Assembly (NCBI GenBank): GCA_964530165.1
Contig: CAZGYE010000259.1
Coordinates: 1-8,448, forward strand
DNA: 8,448 nucleotides
Direction of reading: 5' to 3'
Source: CAZGYE01 sp964530165
Lineage (GTDB): Bacteria > Planctomycetota > Planctomycetia > Planctomycetales > Planctomycetaceae
The position numbers were made by a program, and so were the translations under genes. Below the pieces are notes generated by a model. It ran no database searches. It was not told where the DNA came from and saw nothing but the letters and a program-made list of their open reading frames with translations. Shown here piece by piece: positions 1-6,925 of the stretch. Positions within the stretch are counted from its first letter, which is position 1; each line of letters opens with the position of its first letter.

Positions 1-78
1 GGTCCGCCATCGAAACCTTCTGCAGCTTTGCTGAATTACCGCGTCCTTTCTAAGATTCCGCACGGCGAAAGATTCCCG

Positions 79-108
79 TTGTCATGGGTTCTGGTTGGTT
101 GATAGGAT
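79..108 (+). promoter_or_regulatory. Candidate sigma-70-type promoter for the DUF4159 gene
   Basis: TTGTCA (79-84, five of six matches to TTGACA) is followed after 18 bases by TAGGAT (103-108, four of six matches to TATAAT). Initiation would fall near 115, so the transcript would begin almost exactly at the foot of the cloverleaf element at 118-189 and carry a leader of about 130 nt before the start codon at 244. The match is moderate, and planctomycete promoters are not well characterised. This is a suggestion from pattern only. Confidence 0.3.
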
Positions 109-117
109 TGCATGGGC

Positions 118-189
118 TCATTTAGCCGCCCCGCTTGCGGGGCGTGTGGCCCTTACGGGACACGGCGGGCAAGCCCGCCGGCTAAATGA
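118..189. repeat. 72-nt cloverleaf palindrome (four-way junction element)
   Basis: The element folds with every junction base paired. The outer stem is 118-128 with 179-189 (TCATTTAGCCG / CGGCTAAATGA, 11 perfect pairs). Hairpin 1 is 129-134 with 137-142 and a TT loop. Hairpin 2 is 143-147 with 160-164, then 150-152 with 157-159, with a GG bulge and a TTAC loop. Hairpin 3 is 165-170 with 173-178 and an AA loop. The two flanking hairpins share a GCTTGC core (reverse-complemented in one), but their outer bases differ in a compensated way, so pairing is kept. It lies between a possible promoter and the start codon of the DUF4159 gene. It may be a dispersed intergenic repeat of the REP/MITE kind, or an RNA leader. 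No transposase is nearby. The structure is certain, the role is not. Confidence 0.8.
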
Positions 190-243
190 CGTCGAGAATC
201 TGACAACGAATTCTGGAATGGACCACTTCCGAGGCCCGTTTCC

Positions 244-2658
244 ATGTGCGTGGAAATCTTTCGACGGCTCACTGCAGTTGTTTGCGTGTTGGCCGCGTTT
301 TCAACCTCGGTGCCGAGCCGGGCAGACGATTTAACGTCCGAAGTTGTGCTCAAGTCGATCGACCGGGCGAAACGGTTCCTCGTCAGCGAACAGAACGGCG
401 AGGGTTCGTGGTCGGCCGGTCAGGGGGGCCGGTACAAGGTCGGCGTCAGCAGTCTGGCGCTGTTGGCGCTGATCAATGCCGGCATGACCGTCGACGACGA
501 GCCGGTGCAGAAAGGACTCCATTATCTGCGCAGCGGACTCGAGGCGCGAGAACCCAATCCGAAAATGACGTATGAGATCTCACTGATGATTATGGCGATG
601 GCCGCCGCCAAGGACGGTCAGAAAGACAACGCCCGCATCTTCAAACTCGCCGAGAAACTGGAGACTTCGCAGTTCACAAAAGGCGACAACGCGGGATCGT
701 GGAGTTATAGCGTCGCCAAGGAGTTACTGGACTTAGGCGGAGACCGCAGCAACGGTCAGTTCGCCATTCTCGGTTTGCGCGACGCGGCCCATGCCGGAAT
801 TCCCGTCAGCCGCCGGACGTGGCAGCGCGCCTACGAACACTGGGTGGCACACCAGAACGCCGACGGAGGCTGGAGCTACAGCGGGACGCACAAAGATCCT
901 CAGCCAAGCACCGGAAGCATGACGGTGGCCGGGGTCGCCACGCTGATCATCACCTCATCGATGCTCCGAGACGACAAAGACATGGGCGCCGACGGGACCC
1001 CCAACTGCTGCCCTGAGTATCAGCCCAACGAACCGCTGGAGAGAGGTATTCGCTGGCTGGAGAAGCACTTCACCATCCGCACGAATCCGCGAAGCAACGC
1101 TTGGCTGCTGTACTACCTGTACGGCATGGAGCGTGCCGGGCGGCTCAGCGGGCATCGTTTCTTCGGCAAGCACGACTGGTATCGCGAAGGAGCGAAGTTC
1201 CTCATCGATCGGCAATCTCGCCGTTGGAGTAGCTGGATGGGCGTCGGGGGGATGGAAGCGAACCCTGTGATCGGCACCAGCTTCGCCCTGTTGTTCTTGT
1301 CGAAAGGGCTCGCGCCGGTTCTGATCAGCAAGTTGAAATACGGTCGGCCGGATCCGGTCGATCGCGAACAGCTCCTCAGCGACGATTGGAACAACCACCA
1401 CGACGACATTCGCCACCTGACGCAGTTGATCAGCGGATTGCCGAAGTGGCCCAAGCTGCTCAATTGGCAGGTCATCGACATCCGGCAGGTTGCACGGTAC
1501 GGCGGAGTGGAGGATCTGTTGCAGTCACCCATCCTGTACCTGAGCGGTCAGGAGAAACCGGAGTTCACGGCCAAGCAGATCGAGCTGCTCAAAGAATACG
1601 TGAATCAAGGGGGCTTCATCTTCGCGGTGGCCAACTGCCAGAGGGCGGACTTTCCGGCTGGTTTTCGCGCGCTCATTCGCGACATGTATCCCAATGGTGA
1701 GATGCCGCTGAAACCGTTGCCCGCCGATCATCCGGTTTACCGCAGCGAGTACCTTCTGGAGCCGGACTCGGTCGAGCTTTATGGCGTCGACGTCGGTTGC
1801 CGAACGGCCATCATCTATTCGCCCGATGACCTCTCGTGCCTGTGGGACAAGTGGGCCTTGCAAAAGCCGCCTGGCCGCACAAAAGAAATGACGTCGATGA
1901 TCGGCAGAGCGACCCGAGTCGGAGTCAACGTGGTGGCTTACGCGACGGGACGCGAGCCGCCCAATCCCCTGGAGAGCAGCGTGCCGGCGCCACAAAAGGG
2001 ACAGCAAGACAGAATCCAGCGCGGGTTCCTGCAGATTGCCAAGCTGCGTCACACCGGTGGTTGGAACGCCGCTCCCCAGGCGCTGCGGAACCTGTTGTTG
2101 GGGCTGAACCGCGTGGTGGGGATGACGGCTTCCACCAAGCAAAAGAACCTGCCTGCAACCGATCCGAACATCTTCAAATACCCCATCGTCTACATGCACG
2201 GACGCAACCGCTTCCAACTGGGCCGCCCGGAACGCGAACAGTTGAAAAAGTACTTGAACAACGGCGGCTTCCTGTTTGCCGACGCGTGTTGCGGCGCCTG
2301 GCAGTTCAACGAGAGCTTTCGCAGCTTGATCAAGCAGATGTTTCCCGCCAAGGAGCTGAAACGCATCCCACCCGATCACGAGCTGTTCACGACGGGGATC
2401 GCTTACGACATCCGCCGCGTGAAGCGCCGAACACCCATGTCCAAAAATCCCAAGGCGGCCCTCGACGTGTTGGTCCGCGAGGTCGAGCCGTTTCTGGAGG
2501 GAATTGAAATCGACGGACGGTACGCAGTCATTTACAGCAAGTATGACATCAGTTGCGCCCTGGAACGCCAGGCATCTCTCGCCTGCGAAGGCTACGTGGA
2601 AGCGGACGCCCTGAAAATTGCGATCAACGTCATTCTGTACGCACTGCTTGAGCCTTGA
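244..2658 (+). CDS. Secreted squalene-cyclase-fold protein with two DUF4159 domains
   Basis: 804 aa. The start has GAGG at 231-234, nine bases upstream. Residues 1-27 form a signal peptide (positive FRR, hydrophobic core, cleavage after SRA). Residues 33-365 are a prenyltransferase/squalene-oxidase-type alpha/alpha toroid, with QW-like motifs QNGEGSW (50-56) and QNADGGW (204-210) and a weaker third near 324. There is no DXDD cyclase acid motif, so enzymatic activity is unlikely on this evidence. Residues 379-570 and 603-801 are two diverged copies of DUF4159, a domain of the ThuA/glutaminase-like Rossmann class. Each copy has a 'GG-hydrophobic-F' strand (QGGFIFAVANC; NGGFLFADACC), a DH element (PADHPVY; PPDHELF), an IIYS/VIYS strand followed by D[LI]SC, and a closing NVVAY/NVILY helix. 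The protein probably acts in the periplasm or envelope. Its 3' end overlaps the convergent NPCBM gene by 29 bp. Domain calls are firm; the function is unknown. Confidence 0.88.
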   Translation: MCVEIFRRLTAVVCVLAAFSTSVPSRADDLTSEVVLKSIDRAKRFLVSEQNGEGSWSAGQGGRYKVGVSSLALLALINAGMTVDDEPVQKGLHYLRSGLEAREPNPKMTYEISLMIMAMAAAKDGQKDNARIFKLAEKLETSQFTKGDNAGSWSYSVAKELLDLGGDRSNGQFAILGLRDAAHAGIPVSRRTWQRAYEHWVAHQNADGGWSYSGTHKDPQPSTGSMTVAGVATLIITSSMLRDDKDMGADGTPNCCPEYQPNEPLERGIRWLEKHFTIRTNPRSNAWLLYYLYGMERAGRLSGHRFFGKHDWYREGAKFLIDRQSRRWSSWMGVGGMEANPVIGTSFALLFLSKGLAPVLISKLKYGRPDPVDREQLLSDDWNNHHDDIRHLTQLISGLPKWPKLLNWQVIDIRQVARYGGVEDLLQSPILYLSGQEKPEFTAKQIELLKEYVNQGGFIFAVANCQRADFPAGFRALIRDMYPNGEMPLKPLPADHPVYRSEYLLEPDSVELYGVDVGCRTAIIYSPDDLSCLWDKWALQKPPGRTKEMTSMIGRATRVGVNVVAYATGREPPNPLESSVPAPQKGQQDRIQRGFLQIAKLRHTGGWNAAPQALRNLLLGLNRVVGMTASTKQKNLPATDPNIFKYPIVYMHGRNRFQLGRPEREQLKKYLNNGGFLFADACCGAWQFNESFRSLIKQMFPAKELKRIPPDHELFTTGIAYDIRRVKRRTPMSKNPKAALDVLVREVEPFLEGIEIDGRYAVIYSKYDISCALERQASLACEGYVEADALKIAINVILYALLEP

Positions 2659-3919
2659 TGAGCACCGCGTCGCACCAGTCGATGTGGTCTCGGATGTCGC
2701 CAGATTGACCATAGTCGACAATCAACGTTAACCGCCGGGCGCCGGTGACGTCGATCGGCTTGACACGTTCCGGCAGGCTCTTTCCTGTCAACGGGCCGCT
2801 GGAGAAGACGCGTTTTCCGTCCAGAAGGACCGCCGCCGTCACGCTCCCCTGGCCGTCGGCATCGTCGTCGACGCCCACGACCGCCTGAAAACGCCAATAC
2901 CCGTCTCCCAGATCGTAGGTGACTTCACTCTTGCTGTGCATTCCCAATCCTTTGGCATATTCTCGGCTGCGTAGACGCAGGGGGCCTCCGGCGACGTTGC
3001 GGTCCTTCCGCAGAGGCCAACGGTCCTGCAGGTACTCGGTGAACTGATAGCGGACCGGCTCCAGATCGGAAAGGTAGACCGCCCGGCCGCCCAGAAAGTG
3101 AAGCGAAACAACCGCCGAGAGCGGTACGTCCAGCTTCGCACCGAACAGGGCGTCGAGCCGCAGCACGCCTGGGGGGTCCAACTGCATATTGCATGCGGTC
3201 ACGCGCGAGCCGTCCGAGAGCGGCAACAAGGCCCGCTGCTTCTCGGGTTGGGGGAAACTGATCAATTCCGCATTGAAGCCGACCGCGCGCACGCTGCGGC
3301 GGTCGATGTTTGTCTTCCCGGCGGCTGATTCCAACGAAAACATAGTCTCGTCCAGGCCGGTCAACTCGCCGGTCACGTGGTCGCCGTTGCGGAGAATGAC
3401 AACGTCGCTGTTCTCGCGCCGGTCGAGTAATGTCTTGATAATCCGCGTTCGAGCCGGTCTGGTTTGAGGAACCCTCATGAGGATGCCGCGGACCGCTGAG
3501 AGCGGAATCTTGACCGCCGGCCAGCTCGGGAACTTCATCCAGGCCACAACAAGACTGTCGGCGTCCATGCTGACCGGCCGCCCCACGACGCGATCGCCGT
3601 TTGCCAGAAAGACGACCACCCCGCCCAGACTCGCAGCCGCCGGCCGGTCGTTGAACTGCAAACGCAGGAGGTCCGAGGTCGCCACATCTTGCGATTCGCG
3701 GGCTCCGATGCGCAGCATCTCATCAGATACGGTCCTCAATGGTCCGGACAGCCTTTTTCCGTCGACATCGACCAGTGTGACTGTATCGCTGCCGAGATCC
3801 TGGCCAAAGGCCGCAGGCGTCGGCAGCCAAATAAAAAGGAAAAAGGCAAAAGGAAACAGTAGGACAGAGGGGCAAAGGGACAAAGGGGCAAAGGGGGTGT
3901 GGCAAATGTTCTCCGACAT
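2630..3919 (-). CDS. Secreted NPCBM-domain protein with four beta-repeat units
   Basis: 429 aa from the ATG at 3919, chosen because GAGG lies five bases upstream. An ATG at 3985 would add 22 lysine-rich residues and sits six bases past the preceding gene's stop, so it cannot be excluded. Residues 10-39 are strongly hydrophobic and end PAAFG-Q, consistent with a signal peptide. Four units follow with a [DN]G[DKS]-x-[LV]-x-G-like turn: VDGKRLSG (52-59), ANGDRVVG (106-113), RNGDHVTG (177-184) and SDGSRV (235-240), the last lacking the glycine. Residues 281-422 match the NPCBM (novel putative carbohydrate-binding module) family: GLGMHSKSEVTYDL, VGVDDDADGQGSV, a DVTGARRL strand, and DHIDWCDA near the end. 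It may bind glycans in the envelope; the ligand is unknown. It is the last gene of a likely operon with the toroid and lipoprotein genes. Confidence 0.85.
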   Translation of the reverse strand: MSENICHTPFAPLSLCPSVLLFPFAFFLFIWLPTPAAFGQDLGSDTVTLVDVDGKRLSGPLRTVSDEMLRIGARESQDVATSDLLRLQFNDRPAAASLGGVVVFLANGDRVVGRPVSMDADSLVVAWMKFPSWPAVKIPLSAVRGILMRVPQTRPARTRIIKTLLDRRENSDVVILRNGDHVTGELTGLDETMFSLESAAGKTNIDRRSVRAVGFNAELISFPQPEKQRALLPLSDGSRVTACNMQLDPPGVLRLDALFGAKLDVPLSAVVSLHFLGGRAVYLSDLEPVRYQFTEYLQDRWPLRKDRNVAGGPLRLRSREYAKGLGMHSKSEVTYDLGDGYWRFQAVVGVDDDADGQGSVTAAVLLDGKRVFSSGPLTGKSLPERVKPIDVTGARRLTLIVDYGQSGDIRDHIDWCDAVLIKAQAVRTE

Positions 3920-3974
3920 TTGTGCCTCTGTGCCTTTGTGCCTTGTCTTCCCTTTTCCCTTTTTCCTTTTGTCT
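3833..3974. repeat. 8-nt-periodic purine/pyrimidine inverted repeat
   Basis: The left arm (3833-3902) is purine-rich on the plus strand and contains 8-mers in phase: GGACAGAG, GGGCAAAG, GGACAAAG, GGGCAAAG (3862-3893). The right arm is pyrimidine-rich, with TTTGTGCC, TCTGTGCC, TTTGTGCC (3919-3942) followed by CTTTTCCCTTTTTCC. The centre is a perfect 7-bp stem, CAAATGT 3903-3909 with ACATTTG 3916-3922, around TCTCCG. The arms are complementary only in outline. The left arm overlaps the signal-peptide codons of the NPCBM gene, and the right arm fills the gap to the preceding gene. Similar CACAAAGGCACAGAGG-like strings are, from memory, dispersed in planctomycete genomes; this was not checked. 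Confidence 0.65.
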
Positions 3975-3990
3975 GGAAAGGCCATGAACG

Positions 3991-5070
3991 TCACCGCTGA
4001 AAGATGGGCAAATAGTTGTTCGGCATTTGCAGGATCAGGCAAGCCATGGCCGTGCTGTACTCGCTGCAGATTGACCGGTCGGGCCAGCCGCCGTTGGGCT
4101 GCTGCCGGCGCAGCAGTTCGTCGCGTATGGCCGGATACCATCGCCGCCAGTTCGTGCCGCCGGCATGCCACGTCGCCTGCACCGCATAATAATGTCCGTA
4201 AAAGTAATGGCTTTGGAATCGGAGCACGTCACCGGCCGGCACATAGTGCATCAGGTATTTCAGTCCGCGCTGGATTTCTCGCCCTTGATAAATTCCGGCG
4301 CTGTACAGCGTCACCAGAGCGGCCGCCGATCGGGGAAACGCACTCTCCTTGCGGTGCAGTAACTGATACCGAAACCCGCCGTCGGCGTTCTGACAGCGTT
4401 TCACGTACTCGACGCAATTCTCGACCGTCGTCTTAGGAACAGATATCCCGACATTGCGAGCCGCCCGCAACGCCATGATCTGGCAAACCGTGACAGAGAC
4501 GTCGGCGTCTTTGCGTTCAGGATAATAACGCCATCCCCCTTCTTTATTCTGTGTGTCGATGATCAACTTGACGGCCTTTTGGAGTTTTTCGCGAACGTCC
4601 TTGCGGCAAGTCATCCCGTAAACTTCGGCCAGAAACAACGTGGCGAATCCGTGACCGTACATCGGGCCGTGCGACTTGCTGTCGTCGGCCACGATGAATC
4701 CGGTTCCCTTGCAGTGAGAAAGGATGAAGTCGAGGGCTTTCGAGACGTGGTTGCCGTAACGGCCGCCTCGAGGCGTATGACCCGCCGCGAGAAACGCCAT
4801 GCCGCCCAGACCAGTGACGGCAACGTTTCGCCGCTTGTTGCCTGAGCCGAACGAACCATCGTCGTTTTGCCGGACAGCAAGGTACGCGAGACCCTTCTCG
4901 ATCGCTTTTTGGCACTCGGGGGTGACGAATTCCAGACCGCTGGTCTCCACCGTGCGCGGAATGCGGGGCGCCGATCCCGCCGGCTGCCATTCCGAGAACC
5001 CCAAACACAAAGCGGTGGCGGCAACCGGCGGGATGATCCAAGTCAGACCTGCCATCGGCCGGCTTCTCAT
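3991..5070 (-). CDS. Secreted squalene-cyclase-fold (prenyltransferase repeat) protein
   Basis: 359 aa. The start is well supported by GAGGGGAG just upstream. It begins 30 bases after the stop of the lipoprotein gene, so the two are probably co-transcribed. Residues 8-25 form a hydrophobic export segment after an arginine-bearing start. Residues 50-350 form an alpha/alpha toroid with four evenly recognisable QW-type motifs: QNDDGSF (68-74), QNKEGGW (174-180), QNADGGF (227-233) and QQPNGGW (323-329). At the place where cyclases carry DXDD, this protein has DADVSV (188-193), so the catalytic acid pair is degenerate. Annotation pipelines would name it 'prenyltransferase/squalene oxidase repeat-containing protein', but terpenoid cyclisation is not supported. 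It is a standalone relative of the toroid domain in the 804-aa protein nearby. A binding or scaffold role in the envelope is inferred. Confidence 0.87.
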   Translation of the reverse strand: MRSRPMAGLTWIIPPVAATALCLGFSEWQPAGSAPRIPRTVETSGLEFVTPECQKAIEKGLAYLAVRQNDDGSFGSGNKRRNVAVTGLGGMAFLAAGHTPRGGRYGNHVSKALDFILSHCKGTGFIVADDSKSHGPMYGHGFATLFLAEVYGMTCRKDVREKLQKAVKLIIDTQNKEGGWRYYPERKDADVSVTVCQIMALRAARNVGISVPKTTVENCVEYVKRCQNADGGFRYQLLHRKESAFPRSAAALVTLYSAGIYQGREIQRGLKYLMHYVPAGDVLRFQSHYFYGHYYAVQATWHAGGTNWRRWYPAIRDELLRRQQPNGGWPDRSICSEYSTAMACLILQMPNNYLPIFQR

Positions 5071-5100
5071 CAGGCTCCCCTCTAAACCACTGCAACCCGG

Positions 5101-5424
5101 TTAGCGGACCACACCCGGATACTCTCCACCGGCAGGCGGCCACCGAGGCGCAGACGGACCGAAGGTGGCTGGAAAACCCGGACGCACCTGCGATTCCACC
5201 GCGCGGCGCGGGGCGGCACGTTGAACGCTGAACTCCCGAGGCCGGCTCTGCACGTCCGGACCGACCGATCGATCGGGAAACGGATCGTAGTATTCCAACA
5301 TCCGTTTCTCAATCTGCGCTCCCCTGCTTCCAATGTTCGGCGGCCGTGTCGAGAACGCCGATCCACATCCCAGCGTTAGCGCCAGCCCACCGAGTAATGT
5401 TAACTTCGGCAAGATCGATTCCAT
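5101..5424 (-). CDS. Small probable lipoprotein, planctomycete-type
   Basis: 107 aa from the ATG at 5424, which has AAGGA nine bases upstream. A longer frame from 5475 adds 17 residues but would move the export signal away from the N-terminus. Residues 1-19 (MESILPKLTLLGGLALTLG) precede Cys20, giving a lipoprotein-like signal. Thr at -3 and Leu at -2 make the lipobox imperfect. The mature part is rich in Pro and Arg, is probably disordered, and carries DPFPDRSVGPDVQSRPREF (47-65). This resembles the 'DPYP...GPEVVGGRPREY' signature of short secreted planctomycete proteins, as I recall them. It is the first gene of a probable three-gene unit with the toroid and NPCBM genes. Its function is unknown; it may be a small envelope factor. 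Confidence 0.68.
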   Translation of the reverse strand: MESILPKLTLLGGLALTLGCGSAFSTRPPNIGSRGAQIEKRMLEYYDPFPDRSVGPDVQSRPREFSVQRAAPRRAVESQVRPGFPATFGPSAPRWPPAGGEYPGVVR

Positions 5425-5499
5425 GCGAATCCGTCCTTGACAAACTCCACGGCCGAACCGAACGGTCCGGGGCACGCAGTGATTCCTTTTGCGCCGGTC

Positions 5500-5508
5500 A
5501 TTCTATCA
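5500..5508 (-). promoter_or_regulatory. Extended -10 promoter candidate for the lipoprotein-toroid-NPCBM unit
   Basis: On the minus strand the sequence reads TGATAGAAT, an extended -10 (TGn) joined to TAGAAT, five of six matches to TATAAT. The region upstream has no good -35, as is usual for extended -10 promoters. Transcription would begin near 5493, about 70 nt before the lipoprotein start at 5424. The 200-bp gap to the preceding propeller gene fits an independent promoter here. Confidence 0.4.
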
Positions 5509-5625
5509 GGCAAATCTCGCAGCGGACAGGCAGCTTTTTGGGCGACGCTTCTCGACGAGCCTCGTGGAGTGGTCCGACCGATCCGATGAGCTCTGAAGAA
5601 CCACTAGTCGTTGATTTCAGTCGGG

Positions 5626-6888
5626 TTATGGCTGAGAGTCGGACCGTCCGATGCAATACAGACGCTTGACGGTTCGGATAAAAAGTCGTCCCTGTGAGAT
5701 TGCCGGCGACGCAAACACCGCCTCGCCCAGCGGGTTGCGGGCTAGTTCTCGACACACGTCGAGACCGGAGGCGATGACACGCGTGGTACCCGCTTCGTCG
5801 ATGAAGTAGATTTTTCCGTCAGCCGCGACCGGAGAAGCCGTAAACTCGCCGCCAAAGCGTTTCTGCCAGAACAGTTTGCCCGTATGCGCGTCGAGACAGG
5901 TGCCGATTCCGTGATCGTCGACCAGGTAGTAGTAATCGCCGATGAGGATCGCGGACGGCACGAACGGTGCTCCGCGCGTGTTGCTCCACACGACGTGTGA
6001 TTCGGTCACGTCGCCCCGTCCGCCCGGTCTAACGGCCAGTGTCGGTCCTTTGTGTCCGCTGACCGCGTAAACCAGACCGTGACCGTACACGGGCGTCGGA
6101 ATGCATTCCCGCCGCATGCCGCGCACCGTCCAGAGCAGCCGGCCGGTGAGCGGGTCGATGGCGTCGAGCTTCTGCGATCCGGAGACAATCAGTTCATACC
6201 GGCCGGCCCTTCCAGCCGGAACGAGCACGGGCGACGCCCACGAGAGCCAGTTGTCCGGGCGGTCGAGTTTCCAACGATTTGCACCGGTCGCTTTGTCGAT
6301 CGCCATGACGTACGAATCGCCGTAATGGTCGCACTGCAGCACAACGGTATCGCGAAACAGCAGCGGCGAGCTGGCGGCCGCGAAGCGATTCTCGAACTTG
6401 CCGTATTCAGCAGCCAGCGAACGGTGCCACACCAACCGGCCGTCCAGAGAGGCGCAAAACACGTCTCCGGTCCCGAAAAAAGCGAACACGTGGTTGCCGT
6501 CGGTCACCGGCGCCGGGCTGGCCATGCTGCTCTTGTAGCCGTGATGTCGGGTCGGCGCAGTCCCCCACAAACGCAGGTGCCACAACTCCTCGCCCGAGTC
6601 CCGGGACATGCAGATGACATGCAACTCCGACAACGTCTTCCCATCCGAAGCGGTGACGATCACGCGATCGTCCCAGACGATGGGATTGGAGATGCCCAAC
6701 CCCGGCAGAGCCGTCTTCCAGAGAACGCCTTCGTCGTCCGACCATTTCAGCGGAATGCGGGTTTCGGACGTCACTCCGTTGCGATTCGGTCCACGCCATC
6801 CGGGCCAGTTCTCGGCATCCGCCGTGGCCACCCGCCCAAGACACAAACACAGTGGAAGAATGAACGAAGTCAAATTTTTGAGCGTCAT
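5626..6888 (-). CDS. Secreted PQQ-like beta-propeller protein
   Basis: 420 aa. Residues 1-25 are a signal peptide (Lys near the start, LTSFILPLCLCL core, cleavage after ADA). The mature protein opens with WPGWRGPNRNG (28-38), the hallmark start of planctomycete PQQ-binding-like (PQQ_2/WD40-like) propellers. Blade motifs of the D-x-x-[TS]-G-x-x-x-W type recur: DSGEELW (97-103), DGRLVW (149-154), DKATGANRW (198-206), DPLTGRLLW (245-253) and DAHTGKLFW (333-341). The final blade ends with RLYCIG (409-414). There is no quinoprotein dehydrogenase catalytic segment, so it is more likely a binding scaffold than an enzyme. The start codon has no clear Shine-Dalgarno sequence. A palindromic element lies between it and the gene upstream (stop at 6972). 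The family is firm; the ligand is unknown. Confidence 0.87.
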   Translation of the reverse strand: MTLKNLTSFILPLCLCLGRVATADAENWPGWRGPNRNGVTSETRIPLKWSDDEGVLWKTALPGLGISNPIVWDDRVIVTASDGKTLSELHVICMSRDSGEELWHLRLWGTAPTRHHGYKSSMASPAPVTDGNHVFAFFGTGDVFCASLDGRLVWHRSLAAEYGKFENRFAAASSPLLFRDTVVLQCDHYGDSYVMAIDKATGANRWKLDRPDNWLSWASPVLVPAGRAGRYELIVSGSQKLDAIDPLTGRLLWTVRGMRRECIPTPVYGHGLVYAVSGHKGPTLAVRPGGRGDVTESHVVWSNTRGAPFVPSAILIGDYYYLVDDHGIGTCLDAHTGKLFWQKRFGGEFTASPVAADGKIYFIDEAGTTRVIASGLDVCRELARNPLGEAVFASPAISQGRLFIRTVKRLYCIGRSDSQP

Positions 6889-6925
6889 CTGCTGATGTTC
6901 AGTTCATTTGTGTCGTCAGCGGCCA

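Noticed and set aside
1..10. Start of a minus-strand gene leaving the left edge (ATG at 8-10, AAGG five bases upstream)
   Set aside because: Only three codons are visible, so it cannot be told from chance, though a divergent gene here is possible.
118..189. tRNA gene
   Set aside because: The element is 72 nt and cloverleaf-shaped, but it has no T-loop GTTCRA sequence, no seven-base anticodon loop (loops are 2-4 nt), and an 11-bp outer stem.
1525..2721. 398-codon open frame on the minus strand, antisense to the DUF4159 domains
   Set aside because: The translation shows no recognisable domain and is rich in Arg/Gln/His/Val as expected of an antisense shadow. The sense frame has clear duplicated domains.
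3833..3974. CRISPR array
   Set aside because: The 8-nt units are tandem without spacers, and no cas genes are present.
3477..4436. 319-codon plus-strand open frame
   Set aside because: It runs antisense through two well-supported genes and the low-complexity repeat. The composition is Arg/Ser/Pro-rich with no domain.
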